From: Sinorhizobium numidicum | GTDB taxonomy: Bacteria; Pseudomonadota; Alphaproteobacteria; Rhizobiales; Rhizobiaceae | Assembly (NCBI RefSeq): GCF_029892045.1 | Contig: NZ_CP120368.1 | Span: 2,726,001-2,790,000, forward strand | Reading direction: 5' to 3' | Length of the DNA stretch: 64,000 nt | Shown: positions 7,127-16,330 of the stretch, piece by piece | How positions within the stretch are numbered: position 1 is the first letter of the stretch | Layout of the letters: every line of letters begins with the position of its first letter | Made by a program: the position numbers and the translations under genes | The notes under the pieces: model-generated | Told to the model about the DNA's origin: nothing | Databases searched by the model: none | The model's input: only the letters and a program-made list of their open reading frames with translations

Positions 7127-9316
7127 TTACGCTGCCTTGATCTTTGCCCTTTTCGCAAGATGCGCCACCACGTTCTCGATCATACGCATGCCGGCATCGC
7201 CGCCGAGCGTCATGATCGATTCCGGATGGAACTGCACGGCCGCGACCGGCTCCTTCATGTGCTCGATGCCCATGATCGTCCCGTCCTCGCTTTCGGCGGT
7301 GATCATGAACTCGAGCGGCAGGCTGGACGGATCGGCGAAGATCGAATGATAGCGTCCGACCGTCACCTCCTTGCCGAGGCCGGAGAAAACGATCCCGGGC
7401 TCCAGCACGCGGATGCGCGAAGGCTTGCCATGCATCGGGATCGCCAACTGGCGCAGATTGCCGCCATAGGCTTCGGCAAGCGCCTGCAGCCCGAGGCAAA
7501 CGCCGAAGATCGGCAGTTCGCGCGCCCGTGCCTTCTTGATCGTCGCCTTGCAATCGAAGTCCTTCGGGCTGCCCGGACCGGGCGAAAGGACGACGAGGTC
7601 CGGCTTCACCCGGTCGAAGATTTCCTCTGCCACCGGCGTGCGGACGGTCGTGACCGTTGCTCCCGTCTGACGGAAGTAGTTTGCGAGCGTGTGGACGAAG
7701 CTGTCCTCGTGATCGACAAGCAGGATGCTGACGCCGGCTCCGACCGGGGCGACATCGCGCCCCGCCTTGGCGCTGTTGGCGGATTTGGCGTCGCGAATGG
7801 CTGCAATCATGGCGGAGGCCTTGAGTTCGGTTTCGGCTTCTTCTTCGTCCGGATTGGAATCGTAAAGCAGCGTCGCGCCCGCCCTCACCTCGGCGATCCC
7901 GTCCTTGATGCGGATCGTGCGCAGCGTGAGCCCGGTATTCATGTCGCCGTTGAAGCCGACCATGCCGATTGCGCCACCATACCACGCCCGCGGGCTCTTC
8001 TCATGGCTCTCGATGAAGCGCATCGCCCAAAGCTTCGGCGCGCCGGTGACCGTCACCGCCCAGGCGTGGCTCAAGAACCCATCGAAGGCATCCATGTCAT
8101 CGCGCAGGCGTCCCTCGATGTGGTCGACCGTATGGATCAGCCGCGAATACATCTCGATCTGCCGGCGGCCGATCACCTTCACCGAACCCGGCACGCAAAC
8201 GCGGCTCTTGTCGTTGCGGTCGACGTCCGAGCACATGGTGAGTTCGGACTCGTCTTTCTTCGAGTTCAGGAGCTTCAGGATCTGTTCGCTGTCGGCGATC
8301 GGATCGTCGCCGCGCTTGATCGTGCCGGAAATCGGGCAGGTCTCGATGCGGCGGCCGGAAACGCGCACGAACATCTCCGGCGAGGCGCCGACGAGATATT
8401 CCTGGTTTCCAAGATTGATGAAGAAGGAATAGGGCGACGGATTGATCGCCTTCAGCCGGTTGGAGATCTCCGAGGGGCGGCTATCGCAGCGCTCGTAGAA
8501 TTTCTGCCCCGGTACCACCTCGAAGAGGTCGCCGCGGCGGAAGCTTTCCTTTGCCTTGACGACGAGCTCGGCATATTCGCCCGGGCGATGGTCCCCATGC
8601 GGCGGAATGCTGTCGACCGTGCGGAACGGCTCGGGGGCGATCTCTTCCGCCTTGCCCTCAGTCGACAGGCCATTTTTGGCAAAATCATAGCGATCGATCC
8701 AGGCCTTCGCAGCATAGTGGTCGACGACGAGGATTTCATCCGGCAGGAAGAGGACCATGTCGCGCTGATCGTCCGGCCGCTTCAGTTTGAGCTCGATCGC
8801 GTCGAACTGGAAGGCAAGGTCGTAGCCGAAGGCACCGTAAAGGCCGAGGCTCGCATCCTCCTCCGAATGGAAGAGGTTGGTCACCGCGCGCAGTACCGTG
8901 AACACCGTCGGCATTTTCGAGCGCTCTTCCTCGGTGAAAACGCGATCCGGCTCGTTGATGGTGAGATCGAGGCGATGGGCGGTCGACGCGCCGAGCGTGA
9001 TATCGGCGACCGATCGCAGGTGCTCGGCGATCAGCGCCAGCAGAACTTCGCCACGCTCATTATAGGCCTCGATCCAGAGCGAACGACCGAAGGAGGAGAT
9101 AGCGAGCGGCGGATCGACGATAGCGGTGTCCCAGCGCGTGTACCGGCCGGGATATTCGTAGTTCGAAGAGAAGACGGCGCCACGCCGCTCGTCGAGCTTA
9201 TCGACATAGCCGGAGATCGCGTCGGTGTAGGAAGCATCGCGCCGCCTGCGGGTGACCACAATGCCGCCCTTGCTGGTGTAGGTTTCCGCGCCGTCTTTCA
9301 GAATTGCCGTTGCCAT
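7127..9316 (-). CDS. trpE(G): Anthranilate synthase, fused TrpE-TrpG
   Basis: This enzyme makes anthranilate from chorismate and glutamine, the first step of tryptophan synthesis. In one 729-residue chain the chorismate-binding domain comes first (about 1-500; core motifs [10 protein letters not shown] and [13 protein letters not shown], then GAPKLWAM and AWYGGAIG), followed by the glutamine amidotransferase domain (about 530-729). The latter has the nucleophile in [16 protein letters not shown] and the His-Glu pair in [10 protein letters not shown]. The fusion is characteristic of rhizobia. The start is the ATG at 9316 (MATAILKDG), giving the known S. meliloti length; the longer frame runs through the attenuator hairpin. 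Expression is controlled by the trpL attenuator immediately upstream. Confidence 0.97.
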   Translation of the reverse strand: MATAILKDGAETYTSKGGIVVTRRRRDASYTDAISGYVDKLDERRGAVFSSNYEYPGRYTRWDTAIVDPPLAISSFGRSLWIEAYNERGEVLLALIAEHLRSVADITLGASTAHRLDLTINEPDRVFTEEERSKMPTVFTVLRAVTNLFHSEEDASLGLYGAFGYDLAFQFDAIELKLKRPDDQRDMVLFLPDEILVVDHYAAKAWIDRYDFAKNGLSTEGKAEEIAPEPFRTVDSIPPHGDHRPGEYAELVVKAKESFRRGDLFEVVPGQKFYERCDSRPSEISNRLKAINPSPYSFFINLGNQEYLVGASPEMFVRVSGRRIETCPISGTIKRGDDPIADSEQILKLLNSKKDESELTMCSDVDRNDKSRVCVPGSVKVIGRRQIEMYSRLIHTVDHIEGRLRDDMDAFDGFLSHAWAVTVTGAPKLWAMRFIESHEKSPRAWYGGAIGMVGFNGDMNTGLTLRTIRIKDGIAEVRAGATLLYDSNPDEEEAETELKASAMIAAIRDAKSANSAKAGRDVAPVGAGVSILLVDHEDSFVHTLANYFRQTGATVTTVRTPVAEEIFDRVKPDLVVLSPGPGSPKDFDCKATIKKARARELPIFGVCLGLQALAEAYGGNLRQLAIPMHGKPSRIRVLEPGIVFSGLGKEVTVGRYHSIFADPSSLPLEFMITAESEDGTIMGIEHMKEPVAAVQFHPESIMTLGGDAGMRMIENVVAHLAKRAKIKAA

Positions 9317-9361
9317 TCGCCTCGCTCCGTCAAAGCCCGGTCTCTCCACGCGGCCCGAACA

Positions 9362-9392
9362 CGAAAAAGCCGCCTCGAAATCTCGGGCGGCT
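9362..9392 (-). terminator. trp attenuator terminator hairpin
   Basis: On the minus strand AGCCGCCCGAGA pairs with TCGAGGCGGCT, followed by five Ts (complement of 9364-9368). It lies between the trpL stop codon and trpE(G), at the position expected for the terminator of a ribosome-mediated attenuator. High tryptophan should let it form and stop transcription early. Confidence 0.9.
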
Positions 9393-9428
9393 CCATCTCT
9401 CAATCACGCATGACTGGTCAAGGCCGCC

Positions 9429-9473
9429 TCAGCGAGCCCACCACCAGACCGAAATGTTCTGCGCGATCGTCAT
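9429..9473 (-). CDS. trpL: trp operon leader peptide (MTIAQNISVWWWAR)
   Basis: This is a 14-codon open frame with three consecutive Trp codons near its end, directly upstream of the attenuator hairpin of trpE(G). Ribosome stalling at the Trp codons when charged tRNA-Trp is scarce would favour an antiterminator. In S. meliloti a nearly identical peptide is known. There, as I recall, the terminated leader RNA and the released peptide both have trans-acting roles. The frame has no Shine-Dalgarno sequence. The likely -10 element ends only eight bases upstream of the ATG, so the transcript is probably leaderless, as reported for S. meliloti. Confidence 0.95.
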   Translation of the reverse strand: MTIAQNISVWWWAR

Positions 9474-9481
9474 GGGCGAAG

Positions 9482-9509
9482 TGTTAGCGCGGCTTGCGGG
9501 CGCGCGCAA
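9482..9509 (-). promoter_or_regulatory. Probable trpL-trpE(G) promoter
   Basis: On the minus strand TTGCGC (9504-9509) and CTAACA (9482-9487) are separated by 16 bases. With the usual distance to the start site, transcription would begin at or next to the A of the trpL ATG at 9473. The -35 match is moderate and the call is inference. Confidence 0.55.
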
Positions 9510-9540
9510 GCGGGAAAAACTCGGGCCGTATCTGGAGGCA

Positions 9541-9572
9541 CCAAAAAAGAAAGACGGCCAAAGCAGCCGCCT
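9541..9572 (-). terminator. Terminator downstream of shmR
   Basis: On the minus strand GGCGGC and GCCGTC form a short stem around TGCTTTG, followed by TTTCTTTTTT. It lies just past the shmR stop codon and upstream of the trp promoter. Confidence 0.75.
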
Positions 9573-9596
9573 TCTCAATTGGTTCGCCTCCGGTGC

Positions 9597-11804
9597 TCAG
9601 AAGCGCTGCGTCAGCGAGATCTTGAAGGTACGACCGGGTTCCGAATAGTACTCAGCAGGCTGCGTGAACGTGTTCTGAGTGTTGACCGCATCCCAATAAG
9701 TCTTGTCGAAGACGTTGTAGACGCCCGCATTCACCCTCAGACCCGGCATCTGTTCCGGTTCCCACCACCCCGTGAGATCCATGAGGCCATAACCCGGCGC
9801 CTTGAACGAGGACGTAGACTTCTCCGAGACGGATTTCACCGCGGTAAATATGAGATCGGTCCCCCATGTCTCGGTCGCGTAGCCGAGACCAAGCACACCC
9901 TTGAGCGGCGCTACGGAGCCGAGCACCTCGTCCGTATCGAGGTCCTTGCCATAGGCGTAGGCGAGCGCGGTGCGCACATGGAAGCCGTTGCTGAAGACTT
10001 TATGGGCGGATACTTCAACGCCATGAATGCTGACGTTGGCGCGATTGATCGCCTCGGTAATGCCGCGCGGATAGATGTCGTTCGGATCGTCATAAGTACG
10101 CTCATCAATGAAGTTCTTGTACCTGTTGTAGAAGGCACTCACACGCCCGCCGAAATCCTCATCCCCAAGCTTGGCGCCGATCTCGAAACCGTTGCTCGTC
10201 TCAGGCTCCAGATCGGGATTGCCAATGCGCAGATAGCTGCCGGGCGCGCCGTAGTTCAGATAGAGTTCCTGGGTAGTCGGTGCTCGGAAGCCCATGGCCC
10301 ATTGCGCGTAAAGCTCGACCTGTTCGGCAGCCTGATAGGTGCCAAGCAGCTTCGGCGAGAGTGCGTCGCCGCTCTGCCCCGGAGGCAAACCGTCATAGTT
10401 CGGATTGCGCATATACGCTGCAGTGTTTTGCGGCGAATATTCATACCAGTCATAGCGAAGGCCGGGCGCTATCGCGAAGGGACCGTCACCGACCGAAATA
10501 CGATCCTGCAGGTAGATGCCGAACTTCTTGCTGTCGACGTCAGGCGAATCCGACTGGTTCGTGTGAAGGAACCCGCAGGCAGGACTCGGGGCCTCGTCGC
10601 AACTATCATCACCCGACGAATATTGGTGAAGCTTTCCGATTGCGAATTCTCCGCCGAGCGTCACACGGTGCTGCAGGATGCCGGTGTCGAAGAACTTCTC
10701 CACATAGCCGCTCGCGCCGTAGCTCTCGTCCTCCGCCTCATTCAGGCGCGAATACTCGCCGATCACCGATGTGCTGCGGAATGCATCGGCGCCGTTTTCG
10801 CGCAGCAGGCGCTGCCAATAGATGACCGCCGAGGCATTGTCGAACCAAGCATCATCATCGACTGCCTCGAACTTGTAATCCAAGGACAAGCGTTCCCGTC
10901 GAGTGTTATCGAGCTTGTCGTAATCGCCGGGCCGGTAGTTGCCGAGAAGGCTTTGGCCGGCCATGAAATCAATGTCCTTGTCGCGATCGAAGCGTTCTGC
11001 CGTCAGCCCGAAGGTATGGCCGCTGTCGGTGTATTGTCTGACCTTGAACAGCAGATTGTTCTGATCGTAATCGGCGGGATCGGCTTCGGTGCGTGTCACG
11101 GAATAACCGCCGACATCGCCATTGCTTTTCCGTTCATGTCCGCGCTTGTAGCCGCCCTGGAATAGAACCGCCGTGTTGTCATAGCGGGCGGCCACGGCAG
11201 CAGAACCGCCGAGGCTCTCGTCTTCGCCGTCATAGGCGAATTTGAATATGCCGCCCCAAGTCTTGCCCTCGCCGATCAGGTCTTCCGGTTCGAGCGTGCG
11301 CAGGACGACCGCGCCCCCGAGCGCACCGCCGCCGGCCCGGCTGGAATCGGCGCCGCGAACGATGTCGATGGTCGAGAGAGCAGCGAAATCGAAGCTGTCG
11401 ATCCCGCCGTCGGCATCGCGCGCTCCGTCATCGAGGAATGGAATGGCAATGCCGTCAATGGTCGTCAGCACCCGGGCGCCCTCGAGGCCACGAATATTGA
11501 CGCTCCCATTCGTGCGGTTGAAGTTGACGCCCGGTTCCAGGTACCTACCCAAGTCTTCGAAACTCGATATCTGATGGTCATCGAGTTCCTTTTCCGTCAC
11601 TTGCGACGCGAGTGGCGTGTCGGCTATGCCCTTCTTCTCGCCGCCCTTGACCTCCAGCTTTTTCAGCAGCGTCACGCGTCCCTGCTTTTCGGCAGCGGTC
11701 GCTTCATTGCTGGTGGTTGATTGCGCATGGGAGACGGCGATGCCGGCCAGGGTGACGAATGCCGTGCATGCGAGAAGAGCCAGGCGATGATGCCGGTTGA
11801 GCAT
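9597..11804 (-). CDS. shmR: TonB-dependent hemin outer membrane receptor
   Basis: This outer-membrane barrel imports hemin using TonB energy. It has 735 residues. A signal peptide (MLNRHHRLALLACTAFVTLAGIAVSHA) is followed by the plug domain (about 50-180; VNIRGLEGARVLTTIDGIAI) and a 22-strand type barrel ending in the aromatic signature FKISLTQRF. The heme-receptor boxes FRAP and NPDL (NPNL-like) are both present, separated by a tyrosine-rich loop. The start at 11804 is preceded by AAAAGGAC and begins the signal peptide; the longer frame adds 18 non-signal residues. Its position next to trpE(G) matches S. meliloti ShmR. The upstream operator suggests repression by RirA when iron is plentiful. 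Confidence 0.92.
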   Translation of the reverse strand: MLNRHHRLALLACTAFVTLAGIAVSHAQSTTSNEATAAEKQGRVTLLKKLEVKGGEKKGIADTPLASQVTEKELDDHQISSFEDLGRYLEPGVNFNRTNGSVNIRGLEGARVLTTIDGIAIPFLDDGARDADGGIDSFDFAALSTIDIVRGADSSRAGGGALGGAVVLRTLEPEDLIGEGKTWGGIFKFAYDGEDESLGGSAAVAARYDNTAVLFQGGYKRGHERKSNGDVGGYSVTRTEADPADYDQNNLLFKVRQYTDSGHTFGLTAERFDRDKDIDFMAGQSLLGNYRPGDYDKLDNTRRERLSLDYKFEAVDDDAWFDNASAVIYWQRLLRENGADAFRSTSVIGEYSRLNEAEDESYGASGYVEKFFDTGILQHRVTLGGEFAIGKLHQYSSGDDSCDEAPSPACGFLHTNQSDSPDVDSKKFGIYLQDRISVGDGPFAIAPGLRYDWYEYSPQNTAAYMRNPNYDGLPPGQSGDALSPKLLGTYQAAEQVELYAQWAMGFRAPTTQELYLNYGAPGSYLRIGNPDLEPETSNGFEIGAKLGDEDFGGRVSAFYNRYKNFIDERTYDDPNDIYPRGITEAINRANVSIHGVEVSAHKVFSNGFHVRTALAYAYGKDLDTDEVLGSVAPLKGVLGLGYATETWGTDLIFTAVKSVSEKSTSSFKAPGYGLMDLTGWWEPEQMPGLRVNAGVYNVFDKTYWDAVNTQNTFTQPAEYYSEPGRTFKISLTQRF

Positions 11805-11918
11805 GGACCAGTCCTTTTGAAAGTGTTGGCCGGGCTTGCTGTTGAGCGGCGAACTCAAGGGGCTGGCTGGGCAGTGTCGGGATCCGGCATGACGGATATG
11901 TCATCGCCTTATTTAGGC

Positions 11919-11947
11919 CACATAAAAAACATGAGTGAAATTGTCAA
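11919..11947 (-). promoter_or_regulatory. shmR promoter
   Basis: On the minus strand TTGACA (11942-11947) and TATGTG (11919-11924) are spaced by 17 bases, a strong sigma-70-type promoter about 115 bases upstream of the shmR start. The iron-responsive operator overlaps the -35 element. Confidence 0.7.
11932..11946. promoter_or_regulatory. IRO-like operator, TGA-N9-TCA (candidate RirA site)
   Basis: The sequence TGAGTGAAATTGTCA matches the published TGA-N9-TCA core of the iron-responsive operator bound by the iron-sulfur repressor RirA in rhizobia. It overlaps the shmR -35 box, where binding would block RNA polymerase. Confidence 0.65.
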
Positions 11948-12082
11948 TATAAATTTAGTGGTGCCACGGCCACCCCTCTCCGGCGCAACCGGCCTTCTCC
12001 TCAGTTTCAGCACATTTTGAAAGAGGATTGCTTCTCATGCGTTCCGGCCGCTTCGGCCACGCGGGGAACGGGAGGGACCTGC

Positions 12083-12937
12083 ATGCGACCTGCCGCGGGA
12101 ATGATGCTGCTGTCTACCATGATCCTTTCGGGGGTAAGCCTTCCCGAAAAGGGTCCTCTGCCGGTCGAGAAGCCCTCGACCACGGACGAACAAGCACCGC
12201 CGACGCCGACGCCGAAGCCGCTTGCGCCGCGCGCGAGCGAGCGCCCTGCGAGCAATCAGGGGAAGACGGGCTCCCTAGGCGAAAAAAAGACCCGGCAAGC
12301 GGAAGACGGTACAGCCCTCGATCCCGATCGTGACGGCGCAGAGTTGAGGGAGCCAATCCTCCGCGTGGAAGAGGAAGACCCAGCGGCGCATGCCACCTGC
12401 CTGGCTGCGCTGAAAGCGATCGGCAGCACCTACAGCGATGCTGCGCGCATCGATGAGCGCAATGGTTGTGGTATCGACAAGCCTATCGACATCACGGAAA
12501 TTTTGCCCGGCGTCTCCGTGAAACCGGAGGGAAAAATGCGCTGCCAGACGGCATTGGCGCTTGCCCGCTGGACGAAGGAAACTGTCATCCCTGCCGCTCA
12601 AACCGCCTTTGGTTCGGAAGCCCGCGTTGCTGCACTGAACCAGGCCTCTGCCTATGTCTGCCGCTTGAGGAACAATGCGGAAACGGGCAAGATATCGGAA
12701 CACGCACGCGGCAATGCAGTCGACATCGCCTCCTTCACGCTCGAAGGCGGCAAGACCATCAATATTCAGCCGCGCGACGAGGACGGCACGCTGGCCGGCG
12801 CGTTCCAGCGCGCGGTCACAGCCACCGCGTGCCTCTATTTTACGACCGTGCTCGACCCCGGCAGCGATGCCGCGCATGAGGACCACCTGCATCTCGACGT
12901 GATCGAACGGAAGAACGGCTATCGCTATTGCCGCTAG
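12083..12937 (+). CDS. Extensin-like C-terminal-domain protein
   Basis: The product has 284 residues. An N-terminal hydrophobic stretch (MRPAAGMMLLSTMILSGV) looks like a secretion signal, then comes a Pro/Ala-rich linker (about 25-95). The extensin-like domain fills the rest, with the conserved motifs SEHARGNAVDIASF and HEDHLHLDVIERKNGYRYC. The His and Asp residues of these motifs resemble the metal site of VanY/LAS-type peptidases, so cell-wall peptidase activity is possible; the family is not firmly characterised. The ATG at 12083 follows GGGAGGGA at a good distance. The stop codon lies inside a palindromic repeat. Confidence 0.8.
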   Translation: MRPAAGMMLLSTMILSGVSLPEKGPLPVEKPSTTDEQAPPTPTPKPLAPRASERPASNQGKTGSLGEKKTRQAEDGTALDPDRDGAELREPILRVEEEDPAAHATCLAALKAIGSTYSDAARIDERNGCGIDKPIDITEILPGVSVKPEGKMRCQTALALARWTKETVIPAAQTAFGSEARVAALNQASAYVCRLRNNAETGKISEHARGNAVDIASFTLEGGKTINIQPRDEDGTLAGAFQRAVTATACLYFTTVLDPGSDAAHEDHLHLDVIERKNGYRYCR

Positions 12938-13043
12938 AGCATCCCGCTTTCAAGCGGAACCGCTGGAAGCGGACAAGATGCTCTAGAATCTAGAGTGCTA
13001 GAGCGTCCTTCGTGCGTTCACTTGAACGCACGGCGCTCTAGCG
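12934..13043. repeat. Mosaic repeat, CTAGAGC-bounded palindromes
   Basis: CTAGAGCATCCCGCTT and the GATGCTCTAG end bracket AAGCGG/CCGCTGG arms. A second palindrome, CTAGAGCG...GTGCGTTCA/TGAACGCAC...CGCTCTAG, follows. It is built like the RIME P1 unit (…TGCGT…ACGCA…) but with different outer arms, and it overlaps the preceding stop codon. Confidence 0.75.
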
Positions 13044-13176
13044 GGAGCACCGGGCGTGGTTTTCCGCGCCGCGAACGCCCTTATCCGCCTGCCGGCGCCT
13101 CCTCCCGCCTACGGGGAGAAGGCTAGGGCATGGGCGGATCTGGCCAATACGCCCGCACCAATCGATCTCCGCATTT

Positions 13177-13638
13177 CTAACTGGCCCCTACCGCCCCATA
13201 CCCAAGCGCCACGAATTCGCCCGAGAAGAACCCTGCAATCTCTCCCTCGCCGCTGAGTTCGGCCGTCATCGCGAGGCGCGCCCTGCCCCGCCGCTCGAGC
13301 AGGCGCATGAAGCCCGGCCATTGACCGCTATCTTCAAGGCTCGAGCGAGCCGAAAAGGATCTGGCGATGGGCTTCAGATAATCCATGCGGTTGCTCTGTA
13401 TGACCAAGCGACTGGAGATGCCGCTCAAGCGGAGCCGCACGTGCAGAAGCGACCACGCGGAAAGGATCGATAGCGCCGATGCGCTGCCGCCGAAGACCGT
13501 TTCGCGATGGTTGATATTCGGCGCCAGCGGTGCCCGAAGCAGCACATGGTCCCATTCCAGCGCGGCCACCTCGACCTGCATGGCAGCGGAAAGGGGGATG
13601 TGGGTGTGAAGGTAGGCCTGCAACTCCGAATGTGTCAT
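13177..13638 (-). CDS. Thioesterase-like hotdog protein (YiiD C-terminal family)
   Basis: A 153-residue protein resembling the YiiD C-terminal hotdog domain, a putative acyl-CoA thioesterase. Family-like stretches are HIPLSAAMQVEVA, APLAPNINHRETVFGGSASAL and the basic YLKPI segment near residue 88. Here the hotdog domain stands alone, without the acetyltransferase half found in E. coli YiiD. The start ATG at 13638 has only a weak ribosome-binding site. It is monocistronic and flanked by repeats. Confidence 0.75.
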   Translation of the reverse strand: MTHSELQAYLHTHIPLSAAMQVEVAALEWDHVLLRAPLAPNINHRETVFGGSASALSILSAWSLLHVRLRLSGISSRLVIQSNRMDYLKPIARSFSARSSLEDSGQWPGFMRLLERRGRARLAMTAELSGEGEIAGFFSGEFVALGYGAVGAS

Positions 13639-13881
13639 GGTGTCTCCGTGTGGCTGCCTGAGAAGGCGGCTCTCCGCGCGTCAGTCGAGAAAAGGTAACT
13701 CTGGGGCGAGAGCAAATCGAGCGCTCGCATCGCCACAGCCGTTTTGCCGCACGAGGATCGTCCGCCTCGATTGAAACCGCCTCGGACCGACACGATCTAT
13801 GGATCGGCGATGCGGACGAAAGTCCGGCGTTTCGCTCGTGTCCACGCCTTCGTTTCAAGGCCCGCTATCGAGGAGCAATCC

Positions 13882-14391
13882 ATGCCGCTTACAATGTACA
13901 GACTTTCCATACCCGCCTTCACGCGCGGCTTTTCCGCCCTCGGCGGGATCCTCGACAAGGCCGAGGCCTTTGCGTCGGACACCGGCATACCGCTTGCCGA
14001 GCTCTTCGAGGCGCGGCTGGCGCCGGACATGCTGCCGCTTGCCGGCCAGGTGCAACGGGCAAGCGATACCAGCAAGAATGCCATCGCGCGGCTGACGACG
14101 CTGGAAGCGCCGCGTTTTCCGGATGACGAACAGAGCTTCGCCGATCTGCGCGGGCGGATCGCCAAGACCGTCGCATTCTTTGAGTCGGTCAAACCCGCCG
14201 ATCTTGAAGGGAGCGAAAGTCGCGAAGTGACGCTCAACTTCACCAAGCTCAAGGTCAGTTTTAGCGGCGAGGATTACCTTCTGAAGTTCGTGCTGCCGAA
14301 TTTCTACTTCCACGTCACCACTGCCTACGACATTCTCCGCCACAAAGGCGTGCCGATCGGCAAGCCCGACTATATCGGCAGCCTCGACTGA
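13882..14391 (+). CDS. DUF1993 family protein
   Basis: The product has 169 residues and is soluble and helical. It matches the DUF1993 pattern: an N-terminal Y-x2-S-x-P-x-F segment, a central KTVAFFESVKPADLEGSE stretch, and FVLPNFYFHVTTAYDILRHKGVPIGKPDY near the C-terminus, which resembles the metal-site His of DinB-like bundles. The start at 13882 follows GAGGAG; the upstream frame is non-conserved. Function unknown. It is convergent with fhs, across a repeat block. Confidence 0.85.
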   Translation: MPLTMYRLSIPAFTRGFSALGGILDKAEAFASDTGIPLAELFEARLAPDMLPLAGQVQRASDTSKNAIARLTTLEAPRFPDDEQSFADLRGRIAKTVAFFESVKPADLEGSESREVTLNFTKLKVSFSGEDYLLKFVLPNFYFHVTTAYDILRHKGVPIGKPDYIGSLD

Positions 14392-14410
14392 GCTCGCGAT
14401 TCTAAAGGTT

Positions 14411-14575
14411 AGAGCGGGATGCGGGCAGAAAGCCGCGCACACTTTTCCTCATCCCGCTCCCGATCACGATGACTTTGGGTCGGGTCGGCCCAAAGTCATG
14501 AACGTGATCGATTCGATGAGTGAGAGAGCGGGATGCCGGCGGAAAACCGCGCACACTTTTCTTCATCCCGCTCTA
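14411..14575. repeat. Tandem second-family mosaic repeat block
   Basis: The order is an AGAGCGGGATG...CATCCCGCTC palindrome, then GATCACGATGACTTTGGG...CCCAAAGTCATGAACGTGATC, then a second AGAGCGGGATG...CATCCCGCTCT copy. The last copy runs into the fhs stop codon. Confidence 0.85.
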
Positions 14576-16252
14576 GAACAGTCCCTCTATATTCCCCTCT
14601 TCATTGAGATAGATTCTCTCGGACGACGGCGCCTTCGGCAGGCCTGGCATCGTCATGATCTCGCCAGTGACGACGACGATGAAGCCGGCACCGGCGGCAA
14701 GCCGGACCTCGCGGATAGGCACCGTGTGGCCGCTCGGCGCGCCGCGCAGATTGGGGTCCGTGGAGAAGGAATATTGGGTCTTGGCCATGCAGATCGGCAG
14801 ATGGCCATAGCCCTGGTCTTCCCAGGTTCTAAGCTGATCCCGCACCAGTTTGTCGGCGATGACTTCGCTTGCGTGATAAATATCCTTGGCGATCGTCTCG
14901 ATCTTGTGGAAGAGCGGCATGTCGTCCGGATAGAGCGGCGAGAATTGCGAGTGGCCCGCATTGGCGAGTTCCACCACCTTCCGTGCCAATTCTTCGATGC
15001 CCTCTGAGCCTTGCGCCCAGTGTTTGCACAGAACGGCCTCCGAACCGAGGGTCGCGACATAATCCTTGATCGCCTGGATTTCCGCTTCCGAATCCGAGGT
15101 GAAATGGTTGATCGCGACGAGCACCGGGACGCCGAATTTCTTGACGTTCTGCACGTGCCGGCCGAGATTCGCGCAGCCCTTCTTCAGTGCCTCGATATTC
15201 TCTTTGCCGAGGTCCTCCTTCTTTACGCCGCCGTTCATCTTGATCGCCCGCGCGGTGGCGACGACGACGGCAGCGTCGGGCTTCAGGCCGGCCTTGCGGC
15301 ACTTGATGTCGAAGAATTTCTCGGCGCCGAGATCCGCACCGAATCCGGCCTCGGTCACGACATAGTCCGCCAGCTTCAGCGCCGTCGTGGTGGCAATTAC
15401 CGAATTGCAGCCGTGCGCGATATTCGCGAAGGGCCCGCCATGGACGAAGGCGGGATTGTTTTCGAGCGTCTGTACCAGGTTCGGCTGCATCGCATCCTTG
15501 AGGAGGACGGTCATCGCCCCATCGGCCTTGATGTCGCGGGCGTAGACCGGGCTCTTGTCGCGGCGATAGCCGATGATGATGTTGGCGAGGCGTTTTTCGA
15601 GATCTTTCAGGTCCATCGCAAGGCAGAGGATCGCCATGACCTCGGAAGCGACGGTGATATCGAACCCCGTCTCGCGCGGATAGCCATTGGCGACACCGCC
15701 CAATGAGCCGACGATCTGGCGCAGCGCCCGGTCGTTCATGTCCATGACGCGGCGCCAGGCGATGCGGCGGATATCGATCGCCTGTTCGTTTCCCCAGTAG
15801 ATGTGGTTGTCAATCAGCGCAGCGAGCAGGTTATGCGCCGCGGTGACCGCATGGAAATCCCCGGTGAAGTGAAGATTTATGTCCTCCATTGGCACGACTT
15901 GGGCGTAACCGCCGCCCGCCGCACCGCCCTTGCTGCCGAAACAGGGGCCGAGCGACGCCTCGCGTATGCAGACGATCGTCTTCTTGCCGATGCGATTGAG
16001 GCCGTCGCCGAGGCCGACGGTGGTCGTCGTCTTGCCCTCGCCCGCCGGTGTCGGGTTGATGGCCGTCACCAGAATGAGGCGGCCGTTCTTCTTGCCTTTC
16101 TGCGCCGCGATGAATTCGGCGCTTACCTTCGCCTTGTCGTGGCCGTAGGGCAGCAGGTGTTCCGGCGGAATGCCGAGCTTGGCGCCGATCTCCTGGATCG
16201 GCTTCTTGCTCGCAGCGCGTGCGATCTCGATATCGGACTTGGCTCCCGCCAT
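14573..16252 (-). CDS. fhs: Formate--tetrahydrofolate ligase
   Basis: This enzyme makes 10-formyl-THF from formate, ATP and THF, feeding one-carbon metabolism. The 559-residue length is normal. The P-loop-like nucleotide site [14 protein letters not shown] is near residue 68, the family signature [20 protein letters not shown] follows, and the C-terminal [14 protein letters not shown] and PGLPKAP segments are conserved. The ATG at 16252 is the only good start. It lies 78 bases downstream of the five-gene cluster on the same strand and could receive read-through from it, but metabolic linkage to that cluster is not evident. The terminal stop TAG overlaps a repeat. Confidence 0.97.
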   Translation of the reverse strand: MAGAKSDIEIARAASKKPIQEIGAKLGIPPEHLLPYGHDKAKVSAEFIAAQKGKKNGRLILVTAINPTPAGEGKTTTTVGLGDGLNRIGKKTIVCIREASLGPCFGSKGGAAGGGYAQVVPMEDINLHFTGDFHAVTAAHNLLAALIDNHIYWGNEQAIDIRRIAWRRVMDMNDRALRQIVGSLGGVANGYPRETGFDITVASEVMAILCLAMDLKDLEKRLANIIIGYRRDKSPVYARDIKADGAMTVLLKDAMQPNLVQTLENNPAFVHGGPFANIAHGCNSVIATTTALKLADYVVTEAGFGADLGAEKFFDIKCRKAGLKPDAAVVVATARAIKMNGGVKKEDLGKENIEALKKGCANLGRHVQNVKKFGVPVLVAINHFTSDSEAEIQAIKDYVATLGSEAVLCKHWAQGSEGIEELARKVVELANAGHSQFSPLYPDDMPLFHKIETIAKDIYHASEVIADKLVRDQLRTWEDQGYGHLPICMAKTQYSFSTDPNLRGAPSGHTVPIREVRLAAGAGFIVVVTGEIMTMPGLPKAPSSERIYLNEEGNIEGLF

Positions 16253-16330
16253 GGCGGCTCCCCCCAGCTTGCATTTCGCTCCGTCTCCACTGCGGAGCGC
16301 CTGCCCTTCAATTTCGCTATTTTTCGCCCG

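Noticed and set aside
6788..9487. 899-codon open frame on the plus strand
   Set aside because: It is antisense to trpE(G) and the trp leader. High GC at third positions leaves opposite frames open; its product is Arg/His/Asp-rich without any family motif.
9579..11165. 528-codon plus-strand frame
   Set aside because: It is antisense to shmR, without signal sequence or recognisable domain.
16253..16330. Possible riboswitch or terminator upstream of fhs
   Set aside because: A GCTCCG/CGGAGC hairpin is present but has no U tract and no known riboswitch core; the space is too short for the usual folate or glycine sensors.
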